DNA of 64,000 nt, from NCBI RefSeq assembly GCF_028281565.1, contig NZ_JANQJQ010000048.1:1-64000 (forward strand), written 5' to 3'. Both the position numbers and the translations under genes were made by a program. Positions 28,308-36,371 of this stretch are shown piece after piece. Within the stretch, counting starts at the first letter, position 1, and each line of letters starts with the position of its first letter. This DNA comes from Seonamhaeicola sp. GTDB taxonomy: Bacteria > Bacteroidota > Bacteroidia > Flavobacteriales > Flavobacteriaceae. Below the pieces are notes generated by a model. That model saw nothing but the letters and a program-made list of their open reading frames with translations, had not been told where the DNA came from and made no database searches.

Positions 28308-28952
28308 ATGGCTTTAGTAGGGAAAAAATTTCCGGATTTAAACGTAGACGCAATGAACGATATGGGCGATACTTTTAAATTAAACGTATTAGAGGAAGCA
28401 GTTAACAACAAGAAAAAGGTAGTATTGTTCTGGTATCCAAAAGATTTCACTTTTGTGTGTCCAACAGAATTACATGCATTTCAATCCGCTTTAGGGGAGT
28501 TTGAAAAAAGAAATACTATTGTAATCGGAGCTTCTTGCGACACGCCTGAAGTACACTTTGCCTGGTTAAATACGGAAAAAGATAACGGTGGTATTGAAGG
28601 CGTTACTTATCCGCTTTTAGCTGATTCTAACAGAAACTTAGCCTCTACCTTAGGGATCTTAGATATTACGAACGAAACATACAATGAAGAGACCGGTGTG
28701 GTAACTGTTGACGGTGATAACGTGACTTACAGAGCCACCTACATCATTGATGAAGACGGTATTGTACAACACGAAAGTATCAACAACATGCCATTAGGCC
28801 GAAACGTACAGGAATACATTCGTTTGGTGGATGCTTTAACGCATGTACAGGAAAAAGGTGAAGTTTGCCCGGCTAACTGGGAAGAAGGTAAAGATGCTAT
28901 GAACGCTGACAGAGCCGGTGTAGCTGAGTATTTAGCGGCGCACGTGAACTAA
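28308..28952 (+). CDS. 2-Cys peroxiredoxin (AhpC/Prx1 type)
   Basis: 214 residues. Reduces hydrogen peroxide and organic peroxides in the cytosol. Peroxidatic Cys51 in FWYPKDFTFVCPTELHAF and resolving Cys187 in GEVCPANWEEGKDAM. The normal length and the C-terminal extension support the Prx1/AhpC class. The thioredoxin gene follows (separated by a 69-base repeat element), and could recycle it. No ahpF is present. Confidence 0.95.
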   Translation: MALVGKKFPDLNVDAMNDMGDTFKLNVLEEAVNNKKKVVLFWYPKDFTFVCPTELHAFQSALGEFEKRNTIVIGASCDTPEVHFAWLNTEKDNGGIEGVTYPLLADSNRNLASTLGILDITNETYNEETGVVTVDGDNVTYRATYIIDEDGIVQHESINNMPLGRNVQEYIRLVDALTHVQEKGEVCPANWEEGKDAMNADRAGVAEYLAAHVN

Positions 28953-28964
28953 AGAAATCCCAAA

Positions 28965-29033
28965 CGTCATTGCGAGCGAAGTGAAGCAATCTGTTTAATG
29001 ATAGTAGATTGCTTCGTTCCACTCGCAAAGACG
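28965..29033. repeat. GTCATTGCGAGCGAAG hairpin element
   Basis: 69 bases; CGTCATTGCGAG...AAGCAATCT on the left pairs with AGATTGCTTCG...CTCGCAAAGACG on the right. It sits between co-directional peroxiredoxin and thioredoxin genes and, as RNA, would form a stable hairpin that could alter relative expression. Confidence 0.7.
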
Positions 29034-29047
29034 GTAATATTACAGTT

Positions 29048-29356
29048 ATGGTAAAAGAATTAGAACAAGACAACCTGCAAAATCTGGTAACGGAAAACGA
29101 CACGGTGGTGGTTCAATACTCTGCTTCGTGGTGTGGCAATTGCCGCATTATGAAACCTAAAGTAAAGAAGTTGGCTTCTGAACTGGAAGACGTTACCTTT
29201 ATCATTGCCGATGCTGAAAAGTTTCCAGAGTCCAGAAAATTAGCCACGGTGGATAATTTACCGACATTCGCAGCTTTTAAAAATGGTGCCTTTGTAAACC
29301 AGGTACAGACCAACAAGTTTGATGTTTTAAAAGCACTTGTTGAAGAAGTAGCATAA
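29048..29356 (+). CDS. Thioredoxin-like protein
   Basis: 102 residues from the ATG at 29048; the longer frame reaches back into the repeat element and is not credible. Thioredoxin fold with SASWCGNCRIMKPKVKKLA (Cys29-Gly-Asn-Cys32; the usual Gly-Pro is Gly-Asn) and the cis-proline NLPTFAAF. Probably reduces the preceding peroxiredoxin; the order peroxiredoxin-thioredoxin-DUF6952 recurs in flavobacteria as I recall. Confidence 0.9.
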   Translation: MVKELEQDNLQNLVTENDTVVVQYSASWCGNCRIMKPKVKKLASELEDVTFIIADAEKFPESRKLATVDNLPTFAAFKNGAFVNQVQTNKFDVLKALVEEVA

Positions 29357-29367
29357 CAATAACTCAT

Positions 29368-29411
29368 GTCAGTTCGAGTGTCACGCCATTAAGCGTGATG
29401 TATCGAGAACC
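29368..29411 (+). repeat. GTCAGTTCGAGTG...TATCGAGAACC element
   Basis: 44 bases with the internal hairpin TCACGCcattaaGCGTGA. Shares both ends with the copies at 13654, 46098 and 46183, which hold different centres. Confidence 0.6.
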
Positions 29412-29482
29412 AAAAAAAAGAGATTTCCGCTTTCCTGTCCGTTCTCCAGGCGGGCGCGGAAATGATAAATAAAATATCATTT

Positions 29483-29740
29483 ATGAAATTACCCGTAATA
29501 AAACATTTAACCACTTTCATCGAGGAAAACGACGAAGATTTTGTGGTAGAAACCATTGAAACTTTAGAGTCCTTAACTGAAGTGTCCTCTTTAAAGGATG
29601 AAGAACTGGATGTGATTGGCGAGTTATTGTCTAACCTTTACGGTGCTTTGGAGGTTAACAAGATGACCAAAGACGGTACGCCTAAAAAGGAGGCTTTAAA
29701 TAGCTTTATGGGGCGTGTGATGGGGTCTATTGATACCTGA
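29483..29740 (+). CDS. Small DUF6952-like protein of the peroxiredoxin cluster
   Basis: 85 residues from the ATG at 29483 (MKLPVIKHLTTFIEEND); the longer frame from 29462 is less likely. Acidic, all-helical, no cysteines. I recall it as a conserved flavobacterial partner of peroxiredoxin/thioredoxin genes (DUF6952); function unknown. Its last ten codons and its terminator are duplicated at 33984-34067 inside the neighbouring array. Confidence 0.75.
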   Translation: MKLPVIKHLTTFIEENDEDFVVETIETLESLTEVSSLKDEELDVIGELLSNLYGALEVNKMTKDGTPKKEALNSFMGRVMGSIDT

Positions 29741-29857
29741 CCACTTCAGCAGAACTGTCCTTCTGAACGCACTGTCATTCTGAGCGAAGCGAAGAATCTT
29801 ATTTATTTGACCAAAAGTTCTTTAAGGTTCCGGAGATTCTTGTTTTATTGATACCTA
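29728..29857. repeat. 118-base insertion flanked by TATTGATACCT duplication
   Basis: TATTGATACCT(G/A)A occurs at 29728-29740 (end of the DUF6952 gene) and again at 29846-29858. The bases between contain GTCATTCTGAGCGAAGCGAAGAATCTT, written here only to show its MITE-family start. The duplicated copy at 34000-34013 lacks this insert and so shows the empty site. Confidence 0.65.
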
Positions 29858-29881
29858 ACTGAAACAAAAAAATGTGTATAG

Positions 29882-29910
29882 AAAACCACTTCATTTGAAG
29901 TGGTTTTTTT
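29882..29910 (+). terminator. Terminator of the peroxiredoxin cluster
   Basis: AAAACCACTTC and GAAGTGGTTTT pair around ATTT and end in a run of seven T. Marks the left boundary of the cassette-like region. Confidence 0.88.
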
Positions 29911-30058
29911 ATTGCAAAGAATTGAATTTGTAGAAATTTTCAGCTATATTCGTGAGTATAGTGAATTATTATAAAAGCGTTACTTATTGTTGTAAAAAAC
30001 ATTTTTGGTACTTGCAGCTAACAAACAAAATACTTATAATCAGATAATTGAAAACAAA

Positions 30059-30106
30059 AACATATAAAAGAAATATACATAATTGCTGCTTATATAACCG
30101 TTCTAT
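30059..30106. repeat. attC-like right half ahead of first cassette gene
   Basis: ATATACATAATTGCTGC followed by TATATAACC and the box GTTCTAT (30100-30106), 19 bases before the next start codon. The equivalent stretch before 34257 reads nearly the same. The left half is not clear. The rest of 29911-30124 shows no gene. Confidence 0.4.
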
Positions 30107-30124
30107 GCAATCTGACAAAACTAT

Positions 30125-31093
30125 ATGAGAAATGATATACGGAAATGGGTTTTAAAAAATTTCGGAAACATATTTAGTGTTTTCGGAGTTTTCGCAACCC
30201 TGTATTTTGGTATTTTCTACATTCCAGATTATATAGAGGAATCTCAAAACGCAAAACTGAACAACGCTTCGAAAGAAGTAATTCAATCAATTAAAGAGTT
30301 AGTCTATTCAGATTCTATAGCTTCTGTAAAAGAAATAAAAGCACTAATAAGAAGTAAAGAAGTTGGAGCTAATCTAAAATTTGAAAATTCAGACAAATGG
30401 TTTCTTTTAAGAGCAGAGGAATCATTTATGGAAGATAAATTCATTCCTCTAACCGAAAGAAGAAAATTAATTGCGGAAATTGAAAATCTAACTTCTAACT
30501 TACCTCAAACTAATGATAAGGAACCTGAGAAACTACAACAGAGCAAATCTAAATGGATTTCTTCTGCTTTGTCAATTTTAGGGACTTTACTCGCATTACT
30601 TGGAGGGTATTTTTCATTTAGAGCAAATTATTTAACTCGAAAAAGTAAGGATGAGGAAATAGAAAATGAATTAAAAGAGGCTCAAACAGAAATTGGTGCA
30701 ACAATTATGTCTGTTGGTTATCAGAAAATTGAAAAAGATATTTTGAGCATTTTAGAAAAATCCAAGTATGATATAAATCCAAATTCATTTAATAAAACTG
30801 ATAGAGAATTTGACTTTGAATTTAGAAAGGGGAAACGAAAGTACTTTGTTGAAGTAAAAGTTTTAAGAGCAAGTAAAGTTGGTTTAAAATCTATAGAATC
30901 TTTTTTATTACAACTTCGCGGAACAAGAGGAATCGGGATATTTATTTATAATACCGAACTCACGACTTTAAGTGCAAGTAGAATTCGGGATTTTAACAAA
31001 ATAGATAAGTTTAGCAAAGTTTATACGATTCAGTTTACGAATAAATCCGAAGTTGAAAAGAAAATTAAAGAAATTGTAGAAAAGACTGCATAG
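30125..31093 (+). CDS. Membrane-anchored PD-(D/E)XK nuclease-like protein
   Basis: 322 residues. Two membrane helices (14-34 and 154-173) enclose a charged ~120-residue segment. After the second helix the C-terminal domain (195-320) has the pattern of a PD-(D/E)XK nuclease: helix GYQKIEKDILSIL, then Asp230 in REFDFEF, Glu243-Val-Lys245 in YFVEVKVLRAS, and a helix/strand pair to follow. The motif fits restriction-endonuclease-like (Mrr/DUF-type) domains. Membrane tethering plus a DNA-cleaving fold suggests a defence role, which is inference. First gene of the array; its TAG stop falls inside the attC-like site at 31091. Confidence 0.65.
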   Translation: MRNDIRKWVLKNFGNIFSVFGVFATLYFGIFYIPDYIEESQNAKLNNASKEVIQSIKELVYSDSIASVKEIKALIRSKEVGANLKFENSDKWFLLRAEESFMEDKFIPLTERRKLIAEIENLTSNLPQTNDKEPEKLQQSKSKWISSALSILGTLLALLGGYFSFRANYLTRKSKDEEIENELKEAQTEIGATIMSVGYQKIEKDILSILEKSKYDINPNSFNKTDREFDFEFRKGKRKYFVEVKVLRASKVGLKSIESFLLQLRGTRGIGIFIYNTELTTLSASRIRDFNKIDKFSKVYTIQFTNKSEVEKKIKEIVEKTA

Positions 31094-31220
31094 AACAATG
31101 GCTATAAGTAATTGCTTATTCTTGCCTATTTTGGAAATTCCGCAGAAATTTACAACTTAGTGCGTACTTGCAAAGTTAAGTGTCAACCCGAGCAACTACA
31201 CATAGCTGAAACCGTTAGAG
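31091..31220. repeat. attC-like site, 130 bases
   Basis: Left arm tAGAACAATGGCTATAAG starts at the stop codon; right arm GCAACTACACATAGCTGAAACC ends in the box GTTAGAG (31214-31220). The same two arms, slightly changed, occur at 36201-36330, with the same inner words (GTGCGTACTTGCAAAGTT versus GTGTGTACTTGCAAAGTT). Confidence 0.55.
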
Positions 31221-31231
31221 ACAATCACAAA

Positions 31232-31933
31232 ATGACCAAAAATAGTACAACATATGATAAGATAATTTTGAAATTTAAGCAGAATAAGTTGCTTAGCATA
31301 ATACTTGTAGCTGGAACCGTAATTATCGCGATTGGAAGCTTTACGGACTCAATAGATAAAATTTCTAAAGTATTTAATCTTGAACCAAAGGACAATGCAG
31401 AAGTAGAAATATTTTACAAAGCCATAGAAAAACATCTTGAATCTAGGGGTAGAAAAAGTACTCATCAAGAAGTTGTAGACTACGCTGAATACATGGCTAA
31501 AGAATCTGAATTGCTGGCTTCAGCTTGGGATGAAATAGTTAATTCTCTCATAAATGGGGCGGTTAATAATGATACGCTAAAAATCAAGGAAATCAGAACT
31601 AAGTATAAATCTGGTTTGAGAATAAACGGCATGCTCTTTACTAGAATAACTGAGTTATACTCAATCTATCAGAATGATCCAAACCATAAATCACATGAAT
31701 GGGTTGAGAAAATTTCACTTTCTGTTGCTGAAATTATTCATTGGAGAGAAATTTCTGTAGAAGGATTAGAAGAAGTGCTGAATAGCCTTGATAATCCAGA
31801 GTTTTTTGATGCACAGAATACTTTTGACCAGCTCAAGAGTTTATCGCAATCTGTTGAAGTACTAAAAAAAGAATCAGCAAAGATTCATGCATTATCTCTG
31901 GCAATAAAAATGAAAGTGCCTAATAATAAGTAA
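31232..31933 (+). CDS. Single-helix membrane protein, unknown family
   Basis: 233 residues from the ATG at 31232. The open frame extends back to 31112 but that part is the attC-like site, so the ATG 12 bases after the GTTAGAG box is chosen. A membrane helix at ~20-38 (LLSIILVAGTVIIAIGSFTDSI) follows a basic N-terminus; the rest is helical and charged, with no catalytic motif seen. This N-terminal anchor type is one I associate with small accessory-region proteins carrying varied cytosolic domains. No function assigned. Confidence 0.65.
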   Translation: MTKNSTTYDKIILKFKQNKLLSIILVAGTVIIAIGSFTDSIDKISKVFNLEPKDNAEVEIFYKAIEKHLESRGRKSTHQEVVDYAEYMAKESELLASAWDEIVNSLINGAVNNDTLKIKEIRTKYKSGLRINGMLFTRITELYSIYQNDPNHKSHEWVEKISLSVAEIIHWREISVEGLEEVLNSLDNPEFFDAQNTFDQLKSLSQSVEVLKKESAKIHALSLAIKMKVPNNK

Positions 31934-31970
31934 GCGGCATTAAAACGACCGTTTACTAAAACCGTTGTGT
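31934..31970. repeat. Short attC-like junction
   Basis: Only ~37 bases separate the stop codon from the box GTTGTGT (31964-31970), preceded by ACCGTTTACTAAAACC. The left box is not convincing, so this may be a worn or partial site. Confidence 0.35.
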
Positions 31971-32006
31971 GCAACCAAAGAGAATTCATACTTAGGATTA
32001 AAATTT

Positions 32007-32414
32007 ATGGAGAATTTGTTAACATCAACATTAAAAGATTTTGATTTAATTGAATCGCTAAATAAATACAATTATGACAAGGAATTAAGAAGAATAAAAA
32101 AAGGGAAATATGATAATATTATTAATAAAAAAAATGAAGAACTTCTGTATAAATCGAACAAAGAATTCTTCAAATTGTGTAGGTTTTTTTATAATACTTC
32201 AATAAAGTCAGGCAAAGGAAATCTATGTTATAGAAGTAGGGAAAATGAGACTAACCCCGATATTACTGCTCATAATTTACGCATTTTTTTTAATAGCAAT
32301 CTTTTATTACAAATGGGGCTTATAGGGGGTACTGCAAGCCCAATAGCTCCTTTCCCAATTCCAAGTCCAGCACCATTCATTAGTAACTTCTTTGGGGCAT
32401 CAACAAATTGTTAA
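32007..32414 (+). CDS. Hypothetical protein in cassette array
   Basis: 135 residues from ATG 32007; a GTG at 31965 would place the start inside the GTTGTGT box and is rejected. Lysine/asparagine-rich helical N-terminal two thirds, then an odd hydrophobic, proline-rich tail (GLIGGTASPIAPFPIPSPAPF) ending in cysteine. No family recognised. The tail could mean a frameshifted or recently created C-terminus. The lipoprotein gene begins five bases after its stop, so both may ride in one cassette. Confidence 0.45.
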   Translation: MENLLTSTLKDFDLIESLNKYNYDKELRRIKKGKYDNIINKKNEELLYKSNKEFFKLCRFFYNTSIKSGKGNLCYRSRENETNPDITAHNLRIFFNSNLLLQMGLIGGTASPIAPFPIPSPAPFISNFFGASTNC

Positions 32415-32419
32415 AAATT

Positions 32420-32998
32420 ATGTATATTATTAAAATTAATTTAACAATATTTTTTATTTTGATTTCATGTGGTATGGATAATATTAAGTTTGAAAACTTA
32501 TTAGGAAAACACATTTCTGTTGCGGAAGCAACTATAGAAAATGATTTTAGTGAAACTAATTACAAAATACATAACACAGAAGTTAAATTTTATAGTAATG
32601 CTGAGTATTTACTTAAGCTACTAGATTATGAAATAAAAGATTATTTCAGCATGCCATATATTAATCTTTTTATCGAAACAGATAAAAATGATACAATAAT
32701 ATCTATTAACGTTCATTTCCAAAAGTTAATAAATCGTCAATTTTACAATGCTTTTAATAAAACCTATGGAGAACCAAGTAGTATATTGGTTATTAAAAAA
32801 AGAAATGTTATTAGCGAAGGTGTTGAAAATGATGATATTCATGGTTTTAATCAGTATTTGAGAAAAAGTGAATTAGAGTTAAGAGAAGGAACGTTTGAAG
32901 AAGGCCCATTATATATTATTTGGGAAAAGGAAAATTATCAAATAAAAGCATTGTTAAGGCAACAAAATATGAGTGAAATAACTTTTAAATCAAAATAA
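32420..32998 (+). CDS. Putative lipoprotein, unknown family
   Basis: 192 residues from ATG 32420 (a TTG four codons upstream overlaps the previous gene). Signal with lipobox FILISCG gives a lipidated Cys near residue 17. The mature part is mixed alpha/beta with no recognised motif. AT-rich codon use like the rest of the array. Confidence 0.6.
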   Translation: MYIIKINLTIFFILISCGMDNIKFENLLGKHISVAEATIENDFSETNYKIHNTEVKFYSNAEYLLKLLDYEIKDYFSMPYINLFIETDKNDTIISINVHFQKLINRQFYNAFNKTYGEPSSILVIKKRNVISEGVENDDIHGFNQYLRKSELELREGTFEEGPLYIIWEKENYQIKALLRQQNMSEITFKSK

Positions 32999-33005
32999 AT
33001 TACTA

Positions 33006-33139
33006 CCTACAACGCAGTACATAAAAAATAACAGATAAAGAGCTAAACCAAAGGTTTGGTTCTTTCTGCTAGCTTTATTTTTAACCGAAAAACCATTGTG
33101 TTTTAAGCCTACTACTTTTCATATACAAAATCGTTACCT
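33006..33139. repeat. attC-like site
   Basis: Left box CCTACAAC (33006-33013) then GCAGTACATAAAAAATA, as at 38244 and 39873; right box GTTACCT (33133-33139) followed by GCAAGCTG. An internal hairpin AACCAAAggTTTGGTT lies at ~33053-33062. Start codon 13 bases after the right box. Confidence 0.45.
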
Positions 33140-33151
33140 GCAAGCTGTAAA

Positions 33152-33847
33152 ATGATAATCCGATACAACATATTGACAATAATGGTTTTGCTTCTCTGCT
33201 CTTGCAATGAAAAAGCTAAAAAACAAAAAACTGAACATTATTCGGAGCCAATTAAAGAATCTAAAACTGAATTAAAAACCGAATCGGAACTAGATACTGA
33301 CTACTTCATATCTGCTGAACTTTTTGTGAAAGAGGTGCTAAAAGATCATTTGAGAATGCACTCTTTTGATGCTTCTGATTTGAATAAACCAAAGCATACC
33401 GAAATTTTTGACAACGTTGGACTTAAAAATATAGTAGCCTACTCGAATAAGAATTATCCAAAAAATAGTGAACCTAATAGTTATGAGCATTTCATTCTTT
33501 TTGTTGCCAACTATCATAGCGAATTGAATGCCTTCAAAACGTTTGCTTCAATAAAAATGACCTCTAAAGAAAAGCCAGCTGAATACCAATTAGCTCAAAA
33601 GAAATTTGTTGAACGTATTAAAGCATTGAATATCGGAACCAAACCAGGTGGAATGATAATGCAGAGAGGTAAACAAATATTTAGTTTAGTGGAGACTTGT
33701 CGAGAAACACCTATTGGCGGAACTTGGCAAGATTATGAAGATAAATTCATTGGATTTATAGTAGAAAACGGAGAAGAAGTTGAAATACTAAATTCCGATT
33801 GTGGTATGGACAAATATAGAATTGAAAAGAGAAAAGCCAGCAGGTAA
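33152..33847 (+). CDS. Putative lipoprotein, unknown family
   Basis: 231 residues. Hydrophobic leader with lipobox LLLCSC (Cys ~18), a lysine/glutamate-rich linker (20-45), then a globular domain containing paired cysteines (ETCRETP, NSDCGMD). No family recognised; probably anchored in the outer or inner membrane with the domain in the periplasm. It ends at the AGGTAAC box that opens the next attC-like site. Confidence 0.6.
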   Translation: MIIRYNILTIMVLLLCSCNEKAKKQKTEHYSEPIKESKTELKTESELDTDYFISAELFVKEVLKDHLRMHSFDASDLNKPKHTEIFDNVGLKNIVAYSNKNYPKNSEPNSYEHFILFVANYHSELNAFKTFASIKMTSKEKPAEYQLAQKKFVERIKALNIGTKPGGMIMQRGKQIFSLVETCRETPIGGTWQDYEDKFIGFIVENGEEVEILNSDCGMDKYRIEKRKASR

Positions 33848-33983
33848 CAAAGAACTGAGTTAAAAAACAAGTGTTCTTGGTTTAATCTCGATCCCTAGCT
33901 GATGCAAGTTTGTAACTCCTACCATTAATACAAAACCAAAGATTCAATCCAGTTCTTCGAAGTTTTCAACTTCGAAACTTTTT

Positions 33984-34095
33984 GGGCGTGTCACGGGGTC
34001 TATTGATACCTGACTGAAGCAAAAAAACACGTATAGAAAACCACTTCTTTTGAAGTGGTTTTTTTATAACCATATATTGAATTTGTCGGAAATTT
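33984..34095 (+). repeat. Duplicate of the DUF6952 3' end and terminator
   Basis: 33984-34013 matches 29711-29740 (the last ten codons of the DUF6952 gene) at 28 of 30 positions; 34013-34095 then matches 29858-29945, including the terminator. It skips the 118-base insert present in the first copy. Confidence 0.85.
34037..34067 (+). terminator. Duplicated terminator inside array
   Basis: AAAACCACTTC/GAAGTGGTTTT around TTTT, with an eight-T tail; second copy of the terminator at 29882. Confidence 0.8.
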
Positions 34096-34256
34096 AGTTA
34101 AATTAGTATGCCTAATAAAAATACATGGTAAGCCTCTTTAAAGTATTGCAAAACAAGCCTTGGTAACAAAAAACAAATTGACAAACAAGTGGTTACAAAA
34201 AGTAGTAGAAAGAAGAAATATGCGTAATTAGCGTATACTTAACCGTTAGCAGCAAT

Positions 34257-36221
34257 TTGACGAAAAATGTGAAATCAAGAAAAGAAATAGAAAGAATAGT
34301 CTTTTATTCAAAAGAGGATGGAGCCACAAGTCATAACCTGATTAAAGCAGAGAAATTATTAAACAATTTTAGTTCTGAACATAAATTTACACTTAATGAT
34401 TTACTTGAATTCTACAACATAAAACTATATTTTGATAACGACCTATTTTTAACCAAATGGAGTGAATCAGACAAAGAAAAGTACAATCAAATTGTAGAGG
34501 AAAATTGGTTATCGTTAAAAAACAGGTTTTTAAAAATTAACAACCTAAATATTGAGGAAATTATAAACGATTTAGAATATCGATATAAAAATAACTTTTG
34601 GGAGTTAATCAATAAACTAAGCATTTATAAAAACATATCTCAACCAACATTTAGTTGTATCCTCGAAAATTTTTCATCCCAAATAAATTACATACTGCCA
34701 CAAAAGAATATTGTTCAAAAATTCAATAAAGTAATCAGAGATTTTTTGCTGACATATAAAAATTCCGCTGAAATTTTACTGTCTCAATTTGAAGAAAAGA
34801 AAACTGACAAAAAAACACCTAAATTTTATTTCCCAAAAAGCCTTAGTTTATCAGATAAAGAAAATATTATAAGTGCTTACTTAGACCGTGAAGATTCCAA
34901 CTTAAATTATGTAAGGCTAGCCCAAAAATCAAAAGATTCAAATGAATTAAAGCTTTCTGACAAGACTAGATACAAAGCAAAGAAAAAAGCTGAAGAACAA
35001 AACAATGAAATACTAGAAAAAGGACATACTTGGAGTATCAGAGTTCAAGGTGGCTTGAGTAAAGACCAAGATGAGCCTGTAATATTTAAAAATGAAAAAG
35101 GATTAATTGAAGCTATTTACAGCGAAAAATACTTAGATGGAATTGAAAACCAAGTTGATTTATTTAAAGTGTTTAGTTACCTATTTAGTTATACTGATGA
35201 AACCTCATTAATCTACTTAGTGAGCAAAGCAAGTGAATTAGACGTTATGGAGCGTGTAATGGGTTTAAAATCAAAAAATGAGTATGATATAGGAGAAGTC
35301 TTTACTAGAAAGGAAATGCTTTCTATTTTACAGTTACATCTCATTGAAAATTATTTGAAAAGAAAAGATAGCGGAATTGAGCAAATAATTAATTCATTTA
35401 TTTCATATTTAAACGAATTTCTTGAACCAAATAATTTAATATTTCAAGTTAGAGTTTCAGACTCACCTGCGTTAGACAAAATTCGTACTCTTTTACCCGA
35501 TTTTGATTTTTTACTAAAACAATATAAAAATTTGGCTGATGAAGGTACTATTGATATTGAGCTTCTTCAAGTAAGTTCTAAACCAATTGGATTTAGTCAA
35601 ATTACCAGTCAAAATAACATAAAGTATGTTTATTCTAATGACAGACTAATTCTACAGGTCAAACACATATTTTTTTCAGACCAAAGTCATATGTACTATA
35701 CAGAAACTTTTGGAACAAAACATACTAATCTGTTTGATTTACTAACACAGGAAACGGTTAGTATCGAGGATTTTGCAAACTATCAAAAAGATACAATTCA
35801 AAGTTTAGTTAAAGACGGTTATCTAAGAATCAATAAGGAAAATAATGTAGAAATAGATAAAATCACTTTTATATACATCATTAGAGAAATTCATAGAAAT
35901 GAATTATTGAGTTATTGGCATTATCCAAAATTCGTAAGAGACGAAATTGACTTGTTAATAGAGGAAAAAAAGTTGTTTGTCGAAAACACTTTGTTTTCTA
36001 AAGAAGAAGTAAAATATCTTAATTTCTATCTAAACCAAAAGATATATACAAATGGTTATGATTTAAGAAACAAGTATTCACATGGAACAAATACTCAATC
36101 TGAACAAAAACACAAAAATGATTATTATTTAATACTCAAAATAATTATTCTTACTTTGTTAAAGATTGAGGATGATATAATTATAAATAAAAAAACTGCT
36201 GCTAACAATGGATATAAGTAA
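34257..36221 (+). CDS. Large unknown protein with C-terminal HEPN-like motif
   Basis: 654 residues. The C-terminal part (530-650) looks like a helical domain with LRNKYSHG: Arg604-Asn605-x3-His609, the RNxxxH (Rx4-6H) pattern of HEPN ribonucleases and of the C-terminal DUF4209-type domain. The preceding 500 residues are helical and charged with no recognised motif. HEPN proteins in bacteria are mostly RNases in toxin or phage-defence systems, so this is a defence candidate; activity is inferred. Start is TTG 34257 (seven bases after the GTTAGCA box) or GTG 34269; no ATG is available. The last codons (TAANNGYK, TAA) run into the attC-like site. Confidence 0.6.
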   Translation: MTKNVKSRKEIERIVFYSKEDGATSHNLIKAEKLLNNFSSEHKFTLNDLLEFYNIKLYFDNDLFLTKWSESDKEKYNQIVEENWLSLKNRFLKINNLNIEEIINDLEYRYKNNFWELINKLSIYKNISQPTFSCILENFSSQINYILPQKNIVQKFNKVIRDFLLTYKNSAEILLSQFEEKKTDKKTPKFYFPKSLSLSDKENIISAYLDREDSNLNYVRLAQKSKDSNELKLSDKTRYKAKKKAEEQNNEILEKGHTWSIRVQGGLSKDQDEPVIFKNEKGLIEAIYSEKYLDGIENQVDLFKVFSYLFSYTDETSLIYLVSKASELDVMERVMGLKSKNEYDIGEVFTRKEMLSILQLHLIENYLKRKDSGIEQIINSFISYLNEFLEPNNLIFQVRVSDSPALDKIRTLLPDFDFLLKQYKNLADEGTIDIELLQVSSKPIGFSQITSQNNIKYVYSNDRLILQVKHIFFSDQSHMYYTETFGTKHTNLFDLLTQETVSIEDFANYQKDTIQSLVKDGYLRINKENNVEIDKITFIYIIREIHRNELLSYWHYPKFVRDEIDLLIEEKKLFVENTLFSKEEVKYLNFYLNQKIYTNGYDLRNKYSHGTNTQSEQKHKNDYYLILKIIILTLLKIEDDIIINKKTAANNGYK

Positions 36222-36330
36222 TTGCTGGTTCTCGCCTACTTCTGAAAATCCGCGAGGATTTTCAGCTTGGTGTGTACTTGCAAAGTTGAGTGTTAAACCA
36301 CGCAACTACTCATAGTCTAGACCGTTAGCG
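36201..36330. repeat. Best-formed attC-like site of the array
   Basis: Exactly complementary outer boxes GCTAAC (36201-36206) and GTTAGC (36324-36329). Inside, TATAAGTAATTGC pairs imperfectly with GCAACTACTCATA, and a perfect 10-bp hairpin CTGAAAATCC-gcga-GGATTTTCAG (36242-36265) forms the tip. About 130 bases. The stop codon of the preceding gene lies within the left arm, as in integron cassettes. Confidence 0.65.
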
Positions 36331-36371
36331 GTCAGTATTCCAAACTAAGAATCTGAATACGGTAATAATCA

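Larger units (their letters stand above)
33842..34250. repeat. attC-like boundaries enclosing a duplicated gene end
   Basis: Left box AGGTAAC (33842-33848) overlaps the lipoprotein stop; right box GTTAGCA (34244-34250). The 400 bases between hold a copy of the 25-base palindrome (33900-33925), the DUF6952 3'-end and terminator copy (33984-34095), and a stretch resembling 30030-30100. No gene of its own. Confidence 0.5.

Noticed and set aside
31112-31231. 40-residue N-terminal extension of the gene at 31232
   Set aside because: The extension translates the attC-like site; the ATG at 31232 sits correctly after the GTTAGAG box.
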